NCBI GenBank assembly: GCA_947502585.1
Contig: CANNAV010000008.1
Location: 1-62,658 of the forward strand
Reading direction: 5' to 3'
Source: an uncultured Pseudovibrio sp.
GTDB taxonomy: Bacteria > Pseudomonadota > Alphaproteobacteria > Rhizobiales > Stappiaceae
DNA length: 62,658 nucleotides
Numbering within the stretch: the stretch's first letter is position 1; the number at the start of each line of letters is the position of its first letter. The position numbers and the translations under genes were made by a program. This document shows positions 26,263-34,276 of the stretch, one piece after another. The notes below the pieces were generated by a model that saw only the letters and a program-made list of their open reading frames with translations, had not been told where the DNA came from and did no database searches.

Positions 26263-27276
26263 TCAGGCGATGCGTTCTTTGATGTCGCGGAGCAGCTGCT
26301 GAATAGTCTTTCCGTCAGCTCTGGCGGCAAACGTGAGTGCCATGCGGTGTTGAAGCACAGGTTCGGCCAGAGCCATGACGTCGTCAAGACTTGGTGACAG
26401 GCGTCCGTCCGACAGAGCGCGGGCGCGAACAGTCAGCATAAGAGCCTGACTGGCGCGTGGCCCGGGACCCCATGCAATGTATGGGGTGAGGTCTTCAAAG
26501 CCATCGGCTTCGCCGGGCCGGGCTGCTCTCACCAGTTTCAGGATGGCGTCCATAACGGATTCGCCAACCGGAATGTGGCGCACGAGTTGTTGCATTTCCC
26601 GTAGTTCTGCAAGTTGCAGCACCTGTTTGGATCTGGCTTCTGTCGCACCTGTGGTTTCAAGCAGAATACGGCGCTCTGCGTCCAGGTCCGGATAATGGAC
26701 GTCGATCTGCATGAGGAAGCGGTCGAGCTGGGCTTCCGGCAAGGGGTAGGTGCCTTCCTGTTCAAGCGGGTTCTGAGTGGCCAGTACGTGGAAGGGAGCA
26801 GGCAGGTCATAGTGATGACCTGCGATTGTGACGTGGTATTCCTGCATGGATTGCAGAAGGGCGGACTGGGTTCGCGGACTGGCACGGTTGATCTCGTCCG
26901 CCATCAGTAGCTGGGCAAAGACCGGGCCTGGTATGAAGCGGAAGGAGCGCTTGCCGTCAGGTGCTTCCTCCATGACTTCTGAGCCCAGAATATCAGAGGG
27001 CATCAGGTCCGGCGTGAACTGAATGCGGCTGGAGTCAAGGCCCAGTACGGTCCCAAGTGTCTCCACCAGCTTGGTTTTTGCGAGGCCGGGGACACCGACA
27101 AGCAAGCCGTGGCCGCCGGAGAGGATCGTCACCAGAGTGCGCTCAACAACGCTTTCCTGACCAAATATGGAACAGGCGATTTCCTCTTTTGCCTGTCGGA
27201 TTTTTTCACAAGCAGCCTCTGTGCGTGCGACTATATCCTCCGGTTTGGTGGGCATGCCTGTTATATTTGTGTTCAT
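26263..27276 (-). CDS. MoxR-type AAA+ ATPase
   Basis: First gene of the four-gene operon, 337 aa. Walker A is GVPGLAKTK at 61-69, Walker B is LLMADEINRA at about 123-132, and sensor 1 is in FHVLATQNPLEQEGTYPLPE. The rest of the MoxR family core follows, with AQLDRFLMQI and GPGPRASQALML. MoxR ATPases act as chaperones that help VWA-domain partners mature or cycle metal-bound states, often for envelope stress or enzyme maturation. The partners here are the DUF58 and two VWA-like membrane proteins downstream. Confidence 0.95.
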   Translation of the reverse strand: MNTNITGMPTKPEDIVARTEAACEKIRQAKEEIACSIFGQESVVERTLVTILSGGHGLLVGVPGLAKTKLVETLGTVLGLDSSRIQFTPDLMPSDILGSEVMEEAPDGKRSFRFIPGPVFAQLLMADEINRASPRTQSALLQSMQEYHVTIAGHHYDLPAPFHVLATQNPLEQEGTYPLPEAQLDRFLMQIDVHYPDLDAERRILLETTGATEARSKQVLQLAELREMQQLVRHIPVGESVMDAILKLVRAARPGEADGFEDLTPYIAWGPGPRASQALMLTVRARALSDGRLSPSLDDVMALAEPVLQHRMALTFAARADGKTIQQLLRDIKERIA

Positions 27277-27728
27277 CGCTGCTCTCTTTTCGTCGCGCGT
27301 TGCAACCCTGCCTGGCTCACCTTTGCATCATACCCGGTTTTAAAAAAGGCGATCCCCAGCAAATTTATAGGCCAGCACTTTTCAGCAATGGGTTGACTAT
27401 GTGGGCAGAAGGGCAATGCAAGGCGGGAAAGCCAGTTTCAACGTGTTTTGATATGAATAGGGTCAGAGCATCCCTGGGTTATAGTTTGATTGGCACTACC
27501 CTACGGTATTTCTGTGAACATATGGTGAGCCTGGGCGTTGATAATCCGGTAGCCCCTGAAAATTGGGAGCATTGCGCCCATAACCGGGCTGCCAGTGATC
27601 CACCTGTTTTGCAGGGCTTGCGGTTGTCGCAAAGGTATAACTTGGCGTGGGATCTGGGAAAGGGTAGCTTTAGTGCTTGTGTGACACCATATTCCCCCAA
27701 TAGTGGTGTGTTCCGATGTACTGGCAGA
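27277..27728. other. moxR/DUF1285 divergent region
   Basis: 452 bases between two divergent genes. A long plus-strand frame crosses it but begins antisense to moxR and lacks coding character before about 27729, so I treat it as non-coding. Promoters for both directions must be here. No clear operator or repeat is visible. Confidence 0.5.
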
Positions 27729-28349
27729 ATGATCGTTGTGACTGAACTTAAAGAAAAGAGCCTTCCGGAAATCAGGAAGATGCCGAAAGGTCTTCAGGCT
27801 TTGATTTCGCGTGCAGGAAAGTCCAGGAGCCTACCTCCCATCCATCTTTGGAACCCGGAATTTTGCGGTGACCTGGATATGCACATCAAGCGGGACGGTT
27901 CCTGGTACTATATGGGTACGCCTATTCAGCGTGAAGCACTGGTGCATTTGTTTTCGACTGTTTTAAAGCAGGAAGAAGACGACAAATACTATCTGGTAAC
28001 GCCGGTTGAGAAGGTTGGCCTGACCGTTGAAGATGCGCCGTTCGTGGCTGTTGAGATGGACATTCACCAACAGGACGGAGAGCAGGTGATTACCCTTCGG
28101 ACCAACTGCGGTGATGTGGTTGAAGTCGGGCCTGATCATCCGATCCGGTTTGTGCAGCAGGAAGAAGATGGCGGTCTGAAGCCTTACGTCCTTGTGCGTG
28201 ACCGGCTGGAAGCATTGTTTGCGCGGACACTTGTTCATGAACTCGCACCGCATTTGCAAGAGCGTGAAGGCGAGGGCGGGCGGGTTGTTGGCATTGAAAG
28301 CCATGGCGCGTTTTTCGTGGTGGATACGGTTGAGAACCTTGGCTTTTAG
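27729..28349 (+). CDS. DUF1285 family protein
   Basis: A 206-aa cytosolic protein starting at ATG 27729. The family pattern is visible: PPIHLWNPEFCGDLDMHI, the core IKRDGSWYYMGTPIQREALV and LFSTVLKQEEDDKYYLVTPV (about 60-105). Then comes VEKVGLTVEDAPFVAVEM and the charged RFVQQEEDGGLKPYVLVR. The function is unknown; a structure of a family member suggests a ligand-binding or regulatory role. It heads a run of plus-strand genes, with the CoA-type NUDIX starting 29 bases later. Confidence 0.9.
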   Translation: MIVVTELKEKSLPEIRKMPKGLQALISRAGKSRSLPPIHLWNPEFCGDLDMHIKRDGSWYYMGTPIQREALVHLFSTVLKQEEDDKYYLVTPVEKVGLTVEDAPFVAVEMDIHQQDGEQVITLRTNCGDVVEVGPDHPIRFVQQEEDGGLKPYVLVRDRLEALFARTLVHELAPHLQEREGEGGRVVGIESHGAFFVVDTVENLGF

Positions 28350-28378
28350 AAAGAGACAACATCAGGACACGTATTATC

Positions 28379-28999
28379 TTGTCTGAATTTACAGCAGAGA
28401 ATTTCAAATCCCGTGTGATAGACCGACTGGGTGGCGAAGGCTGTGAACCTGCAGGAGATCACATCCTCAATCCGGATATTCCTGATTGTGGTGAGGGTCT
28501 GAAACAGGTGCGGGATGCTGCTGTTCTGATTGGTGTTGTTGACCGGGGGGCAGAGGCGTCTGTCCTTTTGACACAGCGCACAGCACATCTGCGTTCTCAT
28601 GCGGGTCAGATTGCTTTCCCCGGTGGCAAAATTGATGAGGAAGATGACGGGCCTGTAGGTGCTGCCTTGCGCGAGGCGCATGAAGAAGTTGGTCTGGAGC
28701 CTGATCTGGTGGAGATTCTGGGGGACCTTGGAGATTACTATACCGGCTCCGGTTATCGGGTTGTGCCGGTTCTTGCCACCGTCAAACCATCGCTGATCCT
28801 CTCTCCCAATCCGGCAGAGGTGGATGAAGTGTTTGAAGTACCTTTGTCTTTTCTGATGGATCCTGGGAATCACCAGAAAAAAAGCGGAGAATTCAGAGGA
28901 AAAACGCGCTACTACTATGCCATGCCGTTTGAGCAGCGTAACATATGGGGTGTCACCGCCGGTATTCTACGTGTGCTTTACAATAGGGTTTATGCCTGA
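28379..28999 (+). CDS. CoA-pyrophosphatase-type NUDIX hydrolase
   Basis: A 206-aa NUDIX protein of the NudL/UPF0035 class that cleaves CoA or related diphosphates. The class-specific block LLTQRTAHLRSHAGQIAFPG (63-82) runs directly into the NUDIX box GGKIDEEDDGP-AALREAHEEVG (82-105). The start is TTG 28379; no in-frame ATG gives the full N-terminal helix. The ribosome site is weak, so translation may be coupled to the DUF1285 gene. The DUF6111 gene starts on its last base. Confidence 0.9.
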   Translation: MSEFTAENFKSRVIDRLGGEGCEPAGDHILNPDIPDCGEGLKQVRDAAVLIGVVDRGAEASVLLTQRTAHLRSHAGQIAFPGGKIDEEDDGPVGAALREAHEEVGLEPDLVEILGDLGDYYTGSGYRVVPVLATVKPSLILSPNPAEVDEVFEVPLSFLMDPGNHQKKSGEFRGKTRYYYAMPFEQRNIWGVTAGILRVLYNRVYA

Positions 29000-29271
29000 T
29001 GATACGAATGCTCCTGACACATGGGTTGTTGTTCTTTGTTCCTTTTATCGCTTACGCGGTGTGGGTGATGGTTGTGCATAAGGCAAAGGGTGACAAGCGG
29101 TTTCGTGATGGCCCGATATTGTGGTTGAGCATTTTCGGAATCGCACTCGTCATCGCCAGTCTGGTGTTGCTGGCAGAAACAAACCGCGCACCTCCTGGGT
29201 CACAATACCGACCAGCGCAGGTGATTGATGGTGAATTTGTTCCAGGTGGATACGAGACACCTCAGAAATGA
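28999..29271 (+). CDS. small membrane protein, DUF6111 family
   Basis: A 90-aa inner-membrane protein with two membrane helices (about 5-26 and 43-60) separated by a basic loop (HKAKGDKRFRDGP). A polar C-terminal tail contains PGSQYRPAQVIDGEFVPGGY. This tail motif and its place between the NUDIX and CCA-adding genes are conserved in alphaproteobacteria. Function unknown. It overlaps the upstream gene by one base and the downstream gene by four (ATGA), so it is surely co-translated. Confidence 0.85.
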   Translation: MIRMLLTHGLLFFVPFIAYAVWVMVVHKAKGDKRFRDGPILWLSIFGIALVIASLVLLAETNRAPPGSQYRPAQVIDGEFVPGGYETPQK

Positions 29272-30488
29272 CCAGGTTACAACAGAGTAATTGGCTGAAT
29301 AGTGCTACTGTTCAGCGGGCTTTTGACGTTCTGGAGCAAGATGGTGATGTTGCACGTGCGGTTGGTGGAACCGTGCGTAACTCTTTGCTTGGCGAAGTGG
29401 TGGATGATGTTGATATCGCCTGCACAGCTTTGCCAGGTGCTGTGCTTGCAAGGGCTGAGGCCGCTGGTGTCAAAGCCATTCCCACAGGTGTTGACCATGG
29501 TACGGTGACACTGGTTATTGATCGCCAACCGATTGAAGTAACCTGTCTGCGCGAGGACATCGAGACCCACGGACGTCATGCGATGGTCAGGTTTGGGCGG
29601 GACTGGACAAAAGATGCGCAGCGCCGTGACTTCACAATGAACGCGCTTTATGTGAACCGTCATGGTGAACTGTTTGATCCGCTGGGTGGTCTGGACGACT
29701 GCCTCAACAGGCATCTGCGTTTTATTGGTGATGCGCGCGCGCGTATTCGCGAAGACTATCTGCGCATCCTGCGGTTTTTCCGGTTTTTTGCGGGATACGG
29801 GCAAGGGGAGATCAATGCGGACGGATATGACGCCTGTGTTGAGCTGAAGGACGGGCTTTCTCACATTTCCAGGGAACGCATTACTAAAGAAGTGCTGAGA
29901 ACACTTTCAGCACCGCGTGCTCTGGATTCTTTGCAGCTTATGGAACAGGGAGGTATCTTGCAGCTTATTTTGGGTGATGAGGCTGCGAGTTCTCGTTTCG
30001 CGCGTTTATTGGAATTTAAAGACTTGCCGAAGGCGGCCCGGCAGCCGGTTTTGCGGCTTGGGGGTGTTGCCGGATCTCAGGTTCCTGAGCTTTTGAGGCT
30101 TTCTAATGTGCAGAAAAAACAGATTGAGGTTGCTGTTGATATTGCTGAGGCACTACACTCATCCGGGCAGAGCCAACGGGAGCTGAAAGCACTGATGGTT
30201 GCTCATGGAGCGGTCGCGGTTGTTGATGGTGTTTTGACAGCCTGGATGAACGGCGGTGTGCATAGTGAAGCGAAGCTGAGAGAGTTGCTGGACTTTGCGC
30301 AGAACTGGGAGGTCCCGGGTTTTCCGCTGACCGGCAAGATGATGATTGCGGCTGGTATTCCTGCTGGGCCGGATATGGGCAAGGCGATGCGGCTGGCACG
30401 ACGGATCTGGGCTGATGCGGACTATCAGCAAACTGCTGAGAGTTTGCTGGAGCAGTTGAAAGTGCTGTTGGCTGATGAGGTGAAGTGA
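29268..30488 (+). CDS. cca: CCA tRNA nucleotidyltransferase / poly(A) polymerase family
   Basis: Class II nucleotidyltransferase, 406 aa, expected to add or repair the 3' CCA of tRNAs. The catalytic region has GGTVRNSLLGEVVDDVDIA (about 34-52), where the two Asp of DxD bind metal. Next are the RDFTMNALYVN motif (about 121-131) and the base-recognition segment RIREDYLRILRFFRFFAGYG. The C-terminal helical domain is intact. In alphaproteobacteria this lineage is usually the CCA-adding enzyme, often named pcnB in databases; the sequence alone does not separate the two activities. It overlaps the DUF6111 gene. Confidence 0.92.
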   Translation: MTRLQQSNWLNSATVQRAFDVLEQDGDVARAVGGTVRNSLLGEVVDDVDIACTALPGAVLARAEAAGVKAIPTGVDHGTVTLVIDRQPIEVTCLREDIETHGRHAMVRFGRDWTKDAQRRDFTMNALYVNRHGELFDPLGGLDDCLNRHLRFIGDARARIREDYLRILRFFRFFAGYGQGEINADGYDACVELKDGLSHISRERITKEVLRTLSAPRALDSLQLMEQGGILQLILGDEAASSRFARLLEFKDLPKAARQPVLRLGGVAGSQVPELLRLSNVQKKQIEVAVDIAEALHSSGQSQRELKALMVAHGAVAVVDGVLTAWMNGGVHSEAKLRELLDFAQNWEVPGFPLTGKMMIAAGIPAGPDMGKAMRLARRIWADADYQQTAESLLEQLKVLLADEVK

Positions 30489-30490
30489 TC

Positions 30491-30928
30491 ATGAGTGTCA
30501 GGTTGCGTGGCCATCACCTGCTATGCCTGCTTACATTTATTGGGCATGGCTACTCACCCGCGTTTACCAGGAACTATGAGGCTGCGGTGAAGCGCCTGAA
30601 TGCGGGAGAAGCTGCCTTGCTGGTGGAAGGGCCAGACGAAATTTGTGCGGTTCTGATCAGCGAGGAAGAGCAGCCGCATTGCTTTAACTGCAGCGTGGTG
30701 GAGCGCGACAAAACAGCACTGACTATGATCTCTGGCCTGATTGGAGCTGAGCTGCGCATTGGAGATGAACTTGTGCTTAGTTCACAGTTGGTTGCCAGGA
30801 TGCGGAAAGCATATGCTGAGGGTGCTTTCAGGAAGAGCTGTCTAAACTGCGAGTGGGTCCGGTTTTGCGATGAAATTGCCTCATCTGGCTATCAGGAGGT
30901 TTATCTTCGCAATATACAGCACCACTAG
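30491..30928 (+). CDS. DUF1284 family protein
   Basis: A 145-aa cytosolic protein. ATG 30491 is two bases after the cca stop. It begins with the family signature VRLRGHHLLCLLTFIGHGYS. Cysteines at CFNCSVVERD, and near the end at CLNCEWVRFCDE, form a likely metal site, possibly iron-sulfur or zinc, as CxxC plus CxxC. Function unknown. It ends the operon: an 18-base perfect palindrome lies just downstream. Confidence 0.9.
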   Translation: MSVRLRGHHLLCLLTFIGHGYSPAFTRNYEAAVKRLNAGEAALLVEGPDEICAVLISEEEQPHCFNCSVVERDKTALTMISGLIGAELRIGDELVLSSQLVARMRKAYAEGAFRKSCLNCEWVRFCDEIASSGYQEVYLRNIQHH

Positions 30929-30947
30929 TCTTCAAATTTTAACAGAC

Positions 30948-30965
30948 TGCCCCCATATGGGGGCA
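30948..30965. terminator. perfect palindrome after the DUF1284 gene
   Basis: TGCCCCCATATGGGGGCA is an 18-base perfect palindrome 20 bases after the stop. It would form a very GC-rich hairpin with a minimal loop. It is not followed by a T run on either strand, so it may block exonucleases or be a protein site rather than a classical terminator. Confidence 0.4.
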
Positions 30966-30996
30966 ATATGAGTTTATAGGCAGGTTCAGGGGTTAC

Positions 30997-32034
30997 ATGC
31001 TTGCATTGAATAAGTTTCCAGGGTTTCTAACCTTGCTGGTATTTTCTATTGGTCTAGTATTTGTGACAGCAGATTTCGCAGAGGCAAAGCGCGGGTTCAG
31101 TTTCGGTAGTCGTGGCTCTCGCAGCTACACCGCTCCCAAAGCAACCCGGACTGCACCTGAGGCTGCACCGGTTCAGCGGACTATGACTCCAAACAACGGT
31201 ACGAACACAGGCGCACAGCAGCAAAATGCGGCAGCGGCGTCCAGGGCTGCTTCTGGCCAGCGTCGTGGTCTGTTCGGCGGTGGCTTCCTCGGTTCCATGT
31301 TGGGTGGTCTGGCGCTGGGCGGATTGCTGGGCATGTTGTTCGGCTCCGGTTTTGGCGGCATGGCCGGGTTCTTTGGGTTGATTGTGCAGGTGCTTCTGAT
31401 CGGCGGCGGTATCATGTTGCTGATGCGGTTCCTGCGGGGACGCCAGCAACCGCAAGCGGCGGGTGCCGGCTATGGACACCAGCAGCAACCACAGCAGAAC
31501 CAGTCGTTCAGCTTAAATGAAGCGCCGACCCGTTCAGGAACTTCTGGTATTCCCAATACCGGCTTTGGTGGCAGTCAGACCCCTCAGTTTGAAGAAAAGC
31601 CTGCCTTTTCTACCGAAGCGGATGATGAAATCGGGCTAACCGCGGATGACTTTGATGCGTTTGAGGCACTGCTGACAACCGTCTGGACTGCTTACGGGTC
31701 CGAGGACTATGGAAAAATCCGCGAAGTCGCCACGCCGGAGATCATGGGCTACTTTGCCGAGGAACTGGGCAAGGCTGCGTCCAAAGGTCTTGTTAATGAC
31801 GTGCGCGGTATCAAATTGCTTCAGGGTGATCTGAGTGAAGCCTGGCATGAAGGCGACAATGACTATGCATCCGTGGCAATGCGCTATGAGTCCATTGATG
31901 TTATGCGCGAACGTGCCAACAATAAAGTGGTTCAGGGCAATCCGGATGTGCCGGAAGAGCGGGTTGAGATCTGGACATTTGTTCGGGGTGCGGGCGAAGG
32001 CTGGAAGCTCTCAGCAATCCAGCAGGCAGACTAA
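30997..32034 (+). CDS. Tim44-like domain membrane protein
   Basis: A 345-aa protein. It has an N-terminal signal/anchor helix (about 8-27), a low-complexity Ala/Gln/Thr region, and a glycine-rich stretch (GFLGSMLGGLALGGLLGMLF, about 97-116). A membrane helix (FFGLIVQVLLIGGGIMLLMR) and a Gln-rich linker follow. The C-terminal Tim44-like domain is at about 215-345, with FEALLTTVWTAYGSEDYGKI, GIKLLQGDLSEAWHEGDNDY and VEIWTFVRGAGEGWKLSAIQ. Bacterial Tim44-like proteins resemble the mitochondrial import motor subunit, but their role is not settled. It is monogenic, ending at a strong bidirectional terminator. Confidence 0.92.
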   Translation: MLALNKFPGFLTLLVFSIGLVFVTADFAEAKRGFSFGSRGSRSYTAPKATRTAPEAAPVQRTMTPNNGTNTGAQQQNAAAASRAASGQRRGLFGGGFLGSMLGGLALGGLLGMLFGSGFGGMAGFFGLIVQVLLIGGGIMLLMRFLRGRQQPQAAGAGYGHQQQPQQNQSFSLNEAPTRSGTSGIPNTGFGGSQTPQFEEKPAFSTEADDEIGLTADDFDAFEALLTTVWTAYGSEDYGKIREVATPEIMGYFAEELGKAASKGLVNDVRGIKLLQGDLSEAWHEGDNDYASVAMRYESIDVMRERANNKVVQGNPDVPEERVEIWTFVRGAGEGWKLSAIQQAD

Positions 32035-32055
32035 AAATAGCAAATATGCAAATGG

Positions 32056-32078
32056 AAAGGGGCCTCATGGGCCCCTTT
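32056..32078. terminator. bidirectional terminator between the Tim44-like gene and ohr
   Basis: AAAGGGGCC / GGCCCCTTT, a nine-base perfect stem with a five-base loop, sits between two convergent genes. Each end has only three T, but the stem is strong, and it can serve both directions. Confidence 0.7.
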
Positions 32079-32109
32079 CCTGTTATGGTTTCGATGGGTC
32101 CTGTGCTTG

Positions 32110-32541
32110 TCAGGTTGCGACAGAAAGCTTTACATCAATATTGTTGCGGGTTGCGTTGGAGTATGGACAGACCTCATGCGCCGCAGCGACAAGCTTTTCT
32201 GCTTTGGCGTTGTCCATGCCCGGTACGGTAACAGCCAGAGCAATTTCCAGACCGAAACCACCTTCTGAGCGTGGGCCAATTCCAACGGTTGATTCCACAT
32301 TTACATCTGCTGGCAGAGACACGTCAGCCTGCTGAGAAGCTACGAACTTCATAGCTCCGATGAAACATGCGGCGTATCCGGCAGCGAAAAGCTGCTCCGG
32401 ATTGTTGCCCGTACCGCCTGCACCACCCAACTCTTTTGGGGTTGCAAGTGTCAGTTCCAAAGCACCGTCCTTTGTTTTGGCAGTGCCATCACGACCACCC
32501 GTAGCTATTGCGCTTGTTTCATAAAGAACGTTAACTGGCAT
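32110..32541 (-). CDS. ohr: organic hydroperoxide resistance protein Ohr
   Basis: Dithiol peroxidase of the OsmC/Ohr family, 143 aa, that detoxifies organic and lipid hydroperoxides in the cytosol using lipoylated proteins as reductant. The reactive cysteine is Cys59 in [13 protein letters not shown] and the resolving cysteine is Cys125 in [12 protein letters not shown]. The N-terminal [13 protein letters not shown] is the Ohr-specific signature. It is divergent from the OhrR-type regulator, with a palindromic operator in front of its start. Confidence 0.97.
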   Translation of the reverse strand: MPVNVLYETSAIATGGRDGTAKTKDGALELTLATPKELGGAGGTGNNPEQLFAAGYAACFIGAMKFVASQQADVSLPADVNVESTVGIGPRSEGGFGLEIALAVTVPGMDNAKAEKLVAAAHEVCPYSNATRNNIDVKLSVAT

Positions 32542-32566
32542 TTGGTATTCCTCGTAACTGTTATGT

Positions 32567-32578
32567 ATCGCACACGAT
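32567..32578. promoter_or_regulatory. OhrR operator, ohr-proximal copy
   Basis: ATCGCACACGAT is an inverted repeat (ATCG-N4-CGAT) 26 bases upstream of the ohr start. It is repeated in opposite orientation at 32639-32650, in front of ohrR. A pair of identical dyads between ohr and an OhrR-type MarR gene is the expected control pattern. Confidence 0.7.
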
Positions 32579-32638
32579 TAAATACTACGAGATATAAATA
32601 GGAAGAAATGTGGGTATTGTCAATCGAAGTGTGAATTA

Positions 32639-32650
32639 ATCGTGTGCGAT
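32639..32650. promoter_or_regulatory. OhrR operator, ohrR-proximal copy
   Basis: ATCGTGTGCGAT is the same dyad as at 32567-32578 on the other strand. It lies within the longer match TTAATCGTGTGCGATTTA. The two copies share 12 of 12 core bases and are spaced 72 bases centre to centre, about seven helical turns. Confidence 0.7.
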
Positions 32651-32715
32651 TTAGTTTGACGGGTTTTGTCTTGATGGATAAAACGGGGAAAGAAGGCGTT
32701 ATTCAGGACTGGAAT

Positions 32716-33192
32716 ATGGTGATGGCCGAGAAGAAATCAGAAGAATTTCAAGGCTTAGGGTTAGATCAGCATCTGTGTTTTGCAATCTACAAAGCAAACC
32801 ATGCTTTTAATCGGTTTTATAAGCCGGTGATGAAGAAGCTTGGTGTTACCTATCCGCAGTACATCACTTTGCTTGCTCTTCTTGAGAAAGACCATCAGCG
32901 CGTCTCTGAGTTGGGAGAGCGTCTGTTCCTTGAATCGAACACTCTGACACCGCTGCTGAAGCGTCTTGAAGAGATGGGCTTTCTTGTCCGTGTACGTTCC
33001 AGGGAAGATGAGCGGCAGGTTGTTGTCAGCCTGACGAAGGAAGGGTGCGATCTGAGTGATGGCGTAATTGACGTGCAGCACTGTGCTTTTTCCAGTCTGG
33101 GCATGTCGGTGGAAACTATCGGTCAACTGGTTGAGCACCTCAATGATGTTCAGGAGATGTTGATGGATGCCAGGGGAAAAAAATCCGGTTAA
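32716..33192 (+). CDS. ohrR: MarR-family peroxide sensor OhrR
   Basis: Winged-helix repressor of ohr, inactivated by oxidation of an N-terminal cysteine. ATG 32716 gives 158 aa with the sensor Cys21 in LDQHLCFAIYKANHAFNRFY, the hallmark of OhrR within MarR. GVTYPQYITLLAL and the winged helix VSELGERLFLESNTLTPLLK, then RLEEMGFLVRVRSREDERQV, complete the fold. Earlier in-frame starts would begin inside the operator region and are less likely. It is divergent from ohr. It presumably represses both genes through the paired dyads. Confidence 0.93.
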   Translation: MVMAEKKSEEFQGLGLDQHLCFAIYKANHAFNRFYKPVMKKLGVTYPQYITLLALLEKDHQRVSELGERLFLESNTLTPLLKRLEEMGFLVRVRSREDERQVVVSLTKEGCDLSDGVIDVQHCAFSSLGMSVETIGQLVEHLNDVQEMLMDARGKKSG

Positions 33193-33290
33193 AGGTCAGT
33201 TGTCAGTCATGGCTGCTTGCTCGCCGTTTGCAGAAGTTCTGGCGACGGCGAGTAAGCAATTGCTTTCAGAAATACCCGGATTCTCTGAAA

Positions 33291-34274
33291 CTATGAGAGT
33301 GCAGCTGGCGTTCTTAGCTTGTGCTGGCGTGCCCAGAGAATGCCCAGTGACCCGGCTGTCATGATGACACCTGCCAAAATGGCGATTGGGTCTGGCGCGG
33401 TCTGAGGCAGGTAGTCTGCTTTGTCAGCGATGAACTCAAACAGCAATGAGGTGAACGGCAGAGCGGCGATTGTTGCGACGTAGTTTTGACTGCCGACCAG
33501 ATTGATGGCCTGCATTGACAAGAACATGGAGACACCACGTAAGGTGATGCCAACGGCTGTTGCGGCGGCCCACATGGTTGGGCTCCAGACCTGTGTCAGA
33601 TCGATGAGCGGCAGATTGCTGGTCCAGTCTGCTGCTTGTTGCGTTGCTGCGGGGCCATCGGTGATGAGGGAGAGAGCGGCGAGGGCAAGGAGCATGATCA
33701 GCGCGCTGGCAACCAGCATGACACCGCTTAGAGATGCGCGCTCTTTGAGATTATCTCCCTGATTTTGCGGGTGGAACTCAGCAATGATAACAGAGGAAAC
33801 TACCGCGAATTCTGAGAGGATCATCAGATAAACGGCGGGGTTGGTGTAGGTGCCTTCCAGAGATGAGATTAGCAGAATAACGCCGGGAATGATGACCAGA
33901 TGGCCGGGAAGTTCTAAAGTGGTGGGCAGCCGGAAAAACAGAACAGCAAAGGCGAGTGCTGAAATTGGAACCGAGACAAGGCCAAAGAAGCCTGCGTTTG
34001 CGGCGCTGATGTAAAGCAGCGAGGCTGTGAAACAGGCAGCAGAGAGGACGCGGGCAACACCATAGGCCCAGGTGTACGGGCTTTTGAGTGCATCCATGGT
34101 TGTGCCCGGCTTACGGCTGACGGCAATGAGGAACAGGCCGCCAAACATCAGCTGAATGATGGTGAAGATCCACGGATCGAGATTGCAGGTAAGCAGCAAG
34201 CCTTTGCTTATGACGATAAGAAGCGCCCAGCTTATCATGGTGACAAGGCAGAGACTCAAACCCTTCAGGGTCAT
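33291..34274 (-). CDS. EamA/DMT-superfamily transporter
   Basis: A 327-aa inner-membrane protein with about ten membrane helices and two EamA-like halves, as in drug/metabolite transporters. Hydrophobic segments include LVTMISWALLIVISKGLLL at the N-terminus and AILAGVIMTAGSLGILWAR near the C-terminus. The middle carries a longer polar loop (HPQNQGDNLKERA). The substrate is unknown. The start lies two bases after the stop of the AAA ATPase upstream, so the two are translationally coupled. That is an unusual pairing. Confidence 0.8.
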   Translation of the reverse strand: MTLKGLSLCLVTMISWALLIVISKGLLLTCNLDPWIFTIIQLMFGGLFLIAVSRKPGTTMDALKSPYTWAYGVARVLSAACFTASLLYISAANAGFFGLVSVPISALAFAVLFFRLPTTLELPGHLVIIPGVILLISSLEGTYTNPAVYLMILSEFAVVSSVIIAEFHPQNQGDNLKERASLSGVMLVASALIMLLALAALSLITDGPAATQQAADWTSNLPLIDLTQVWSPTMWAAATAVGITLRGVSMFLSMQAINLVGSQNYVATIAALPFTSLLFEFIADKADYLPQTAPDPIAILAGVIMTAGSLGILWARQHKLRTPAALS

Positions 34275-34276
34275 AT

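Noticed and set aside
27057..28349. 430-codon plus-strand frame as one gene
   Set aside because: Its first 70 codons are antisense to moxR and the next 150 are not coding-like. Only the DUF1285 part from 27729 is real.
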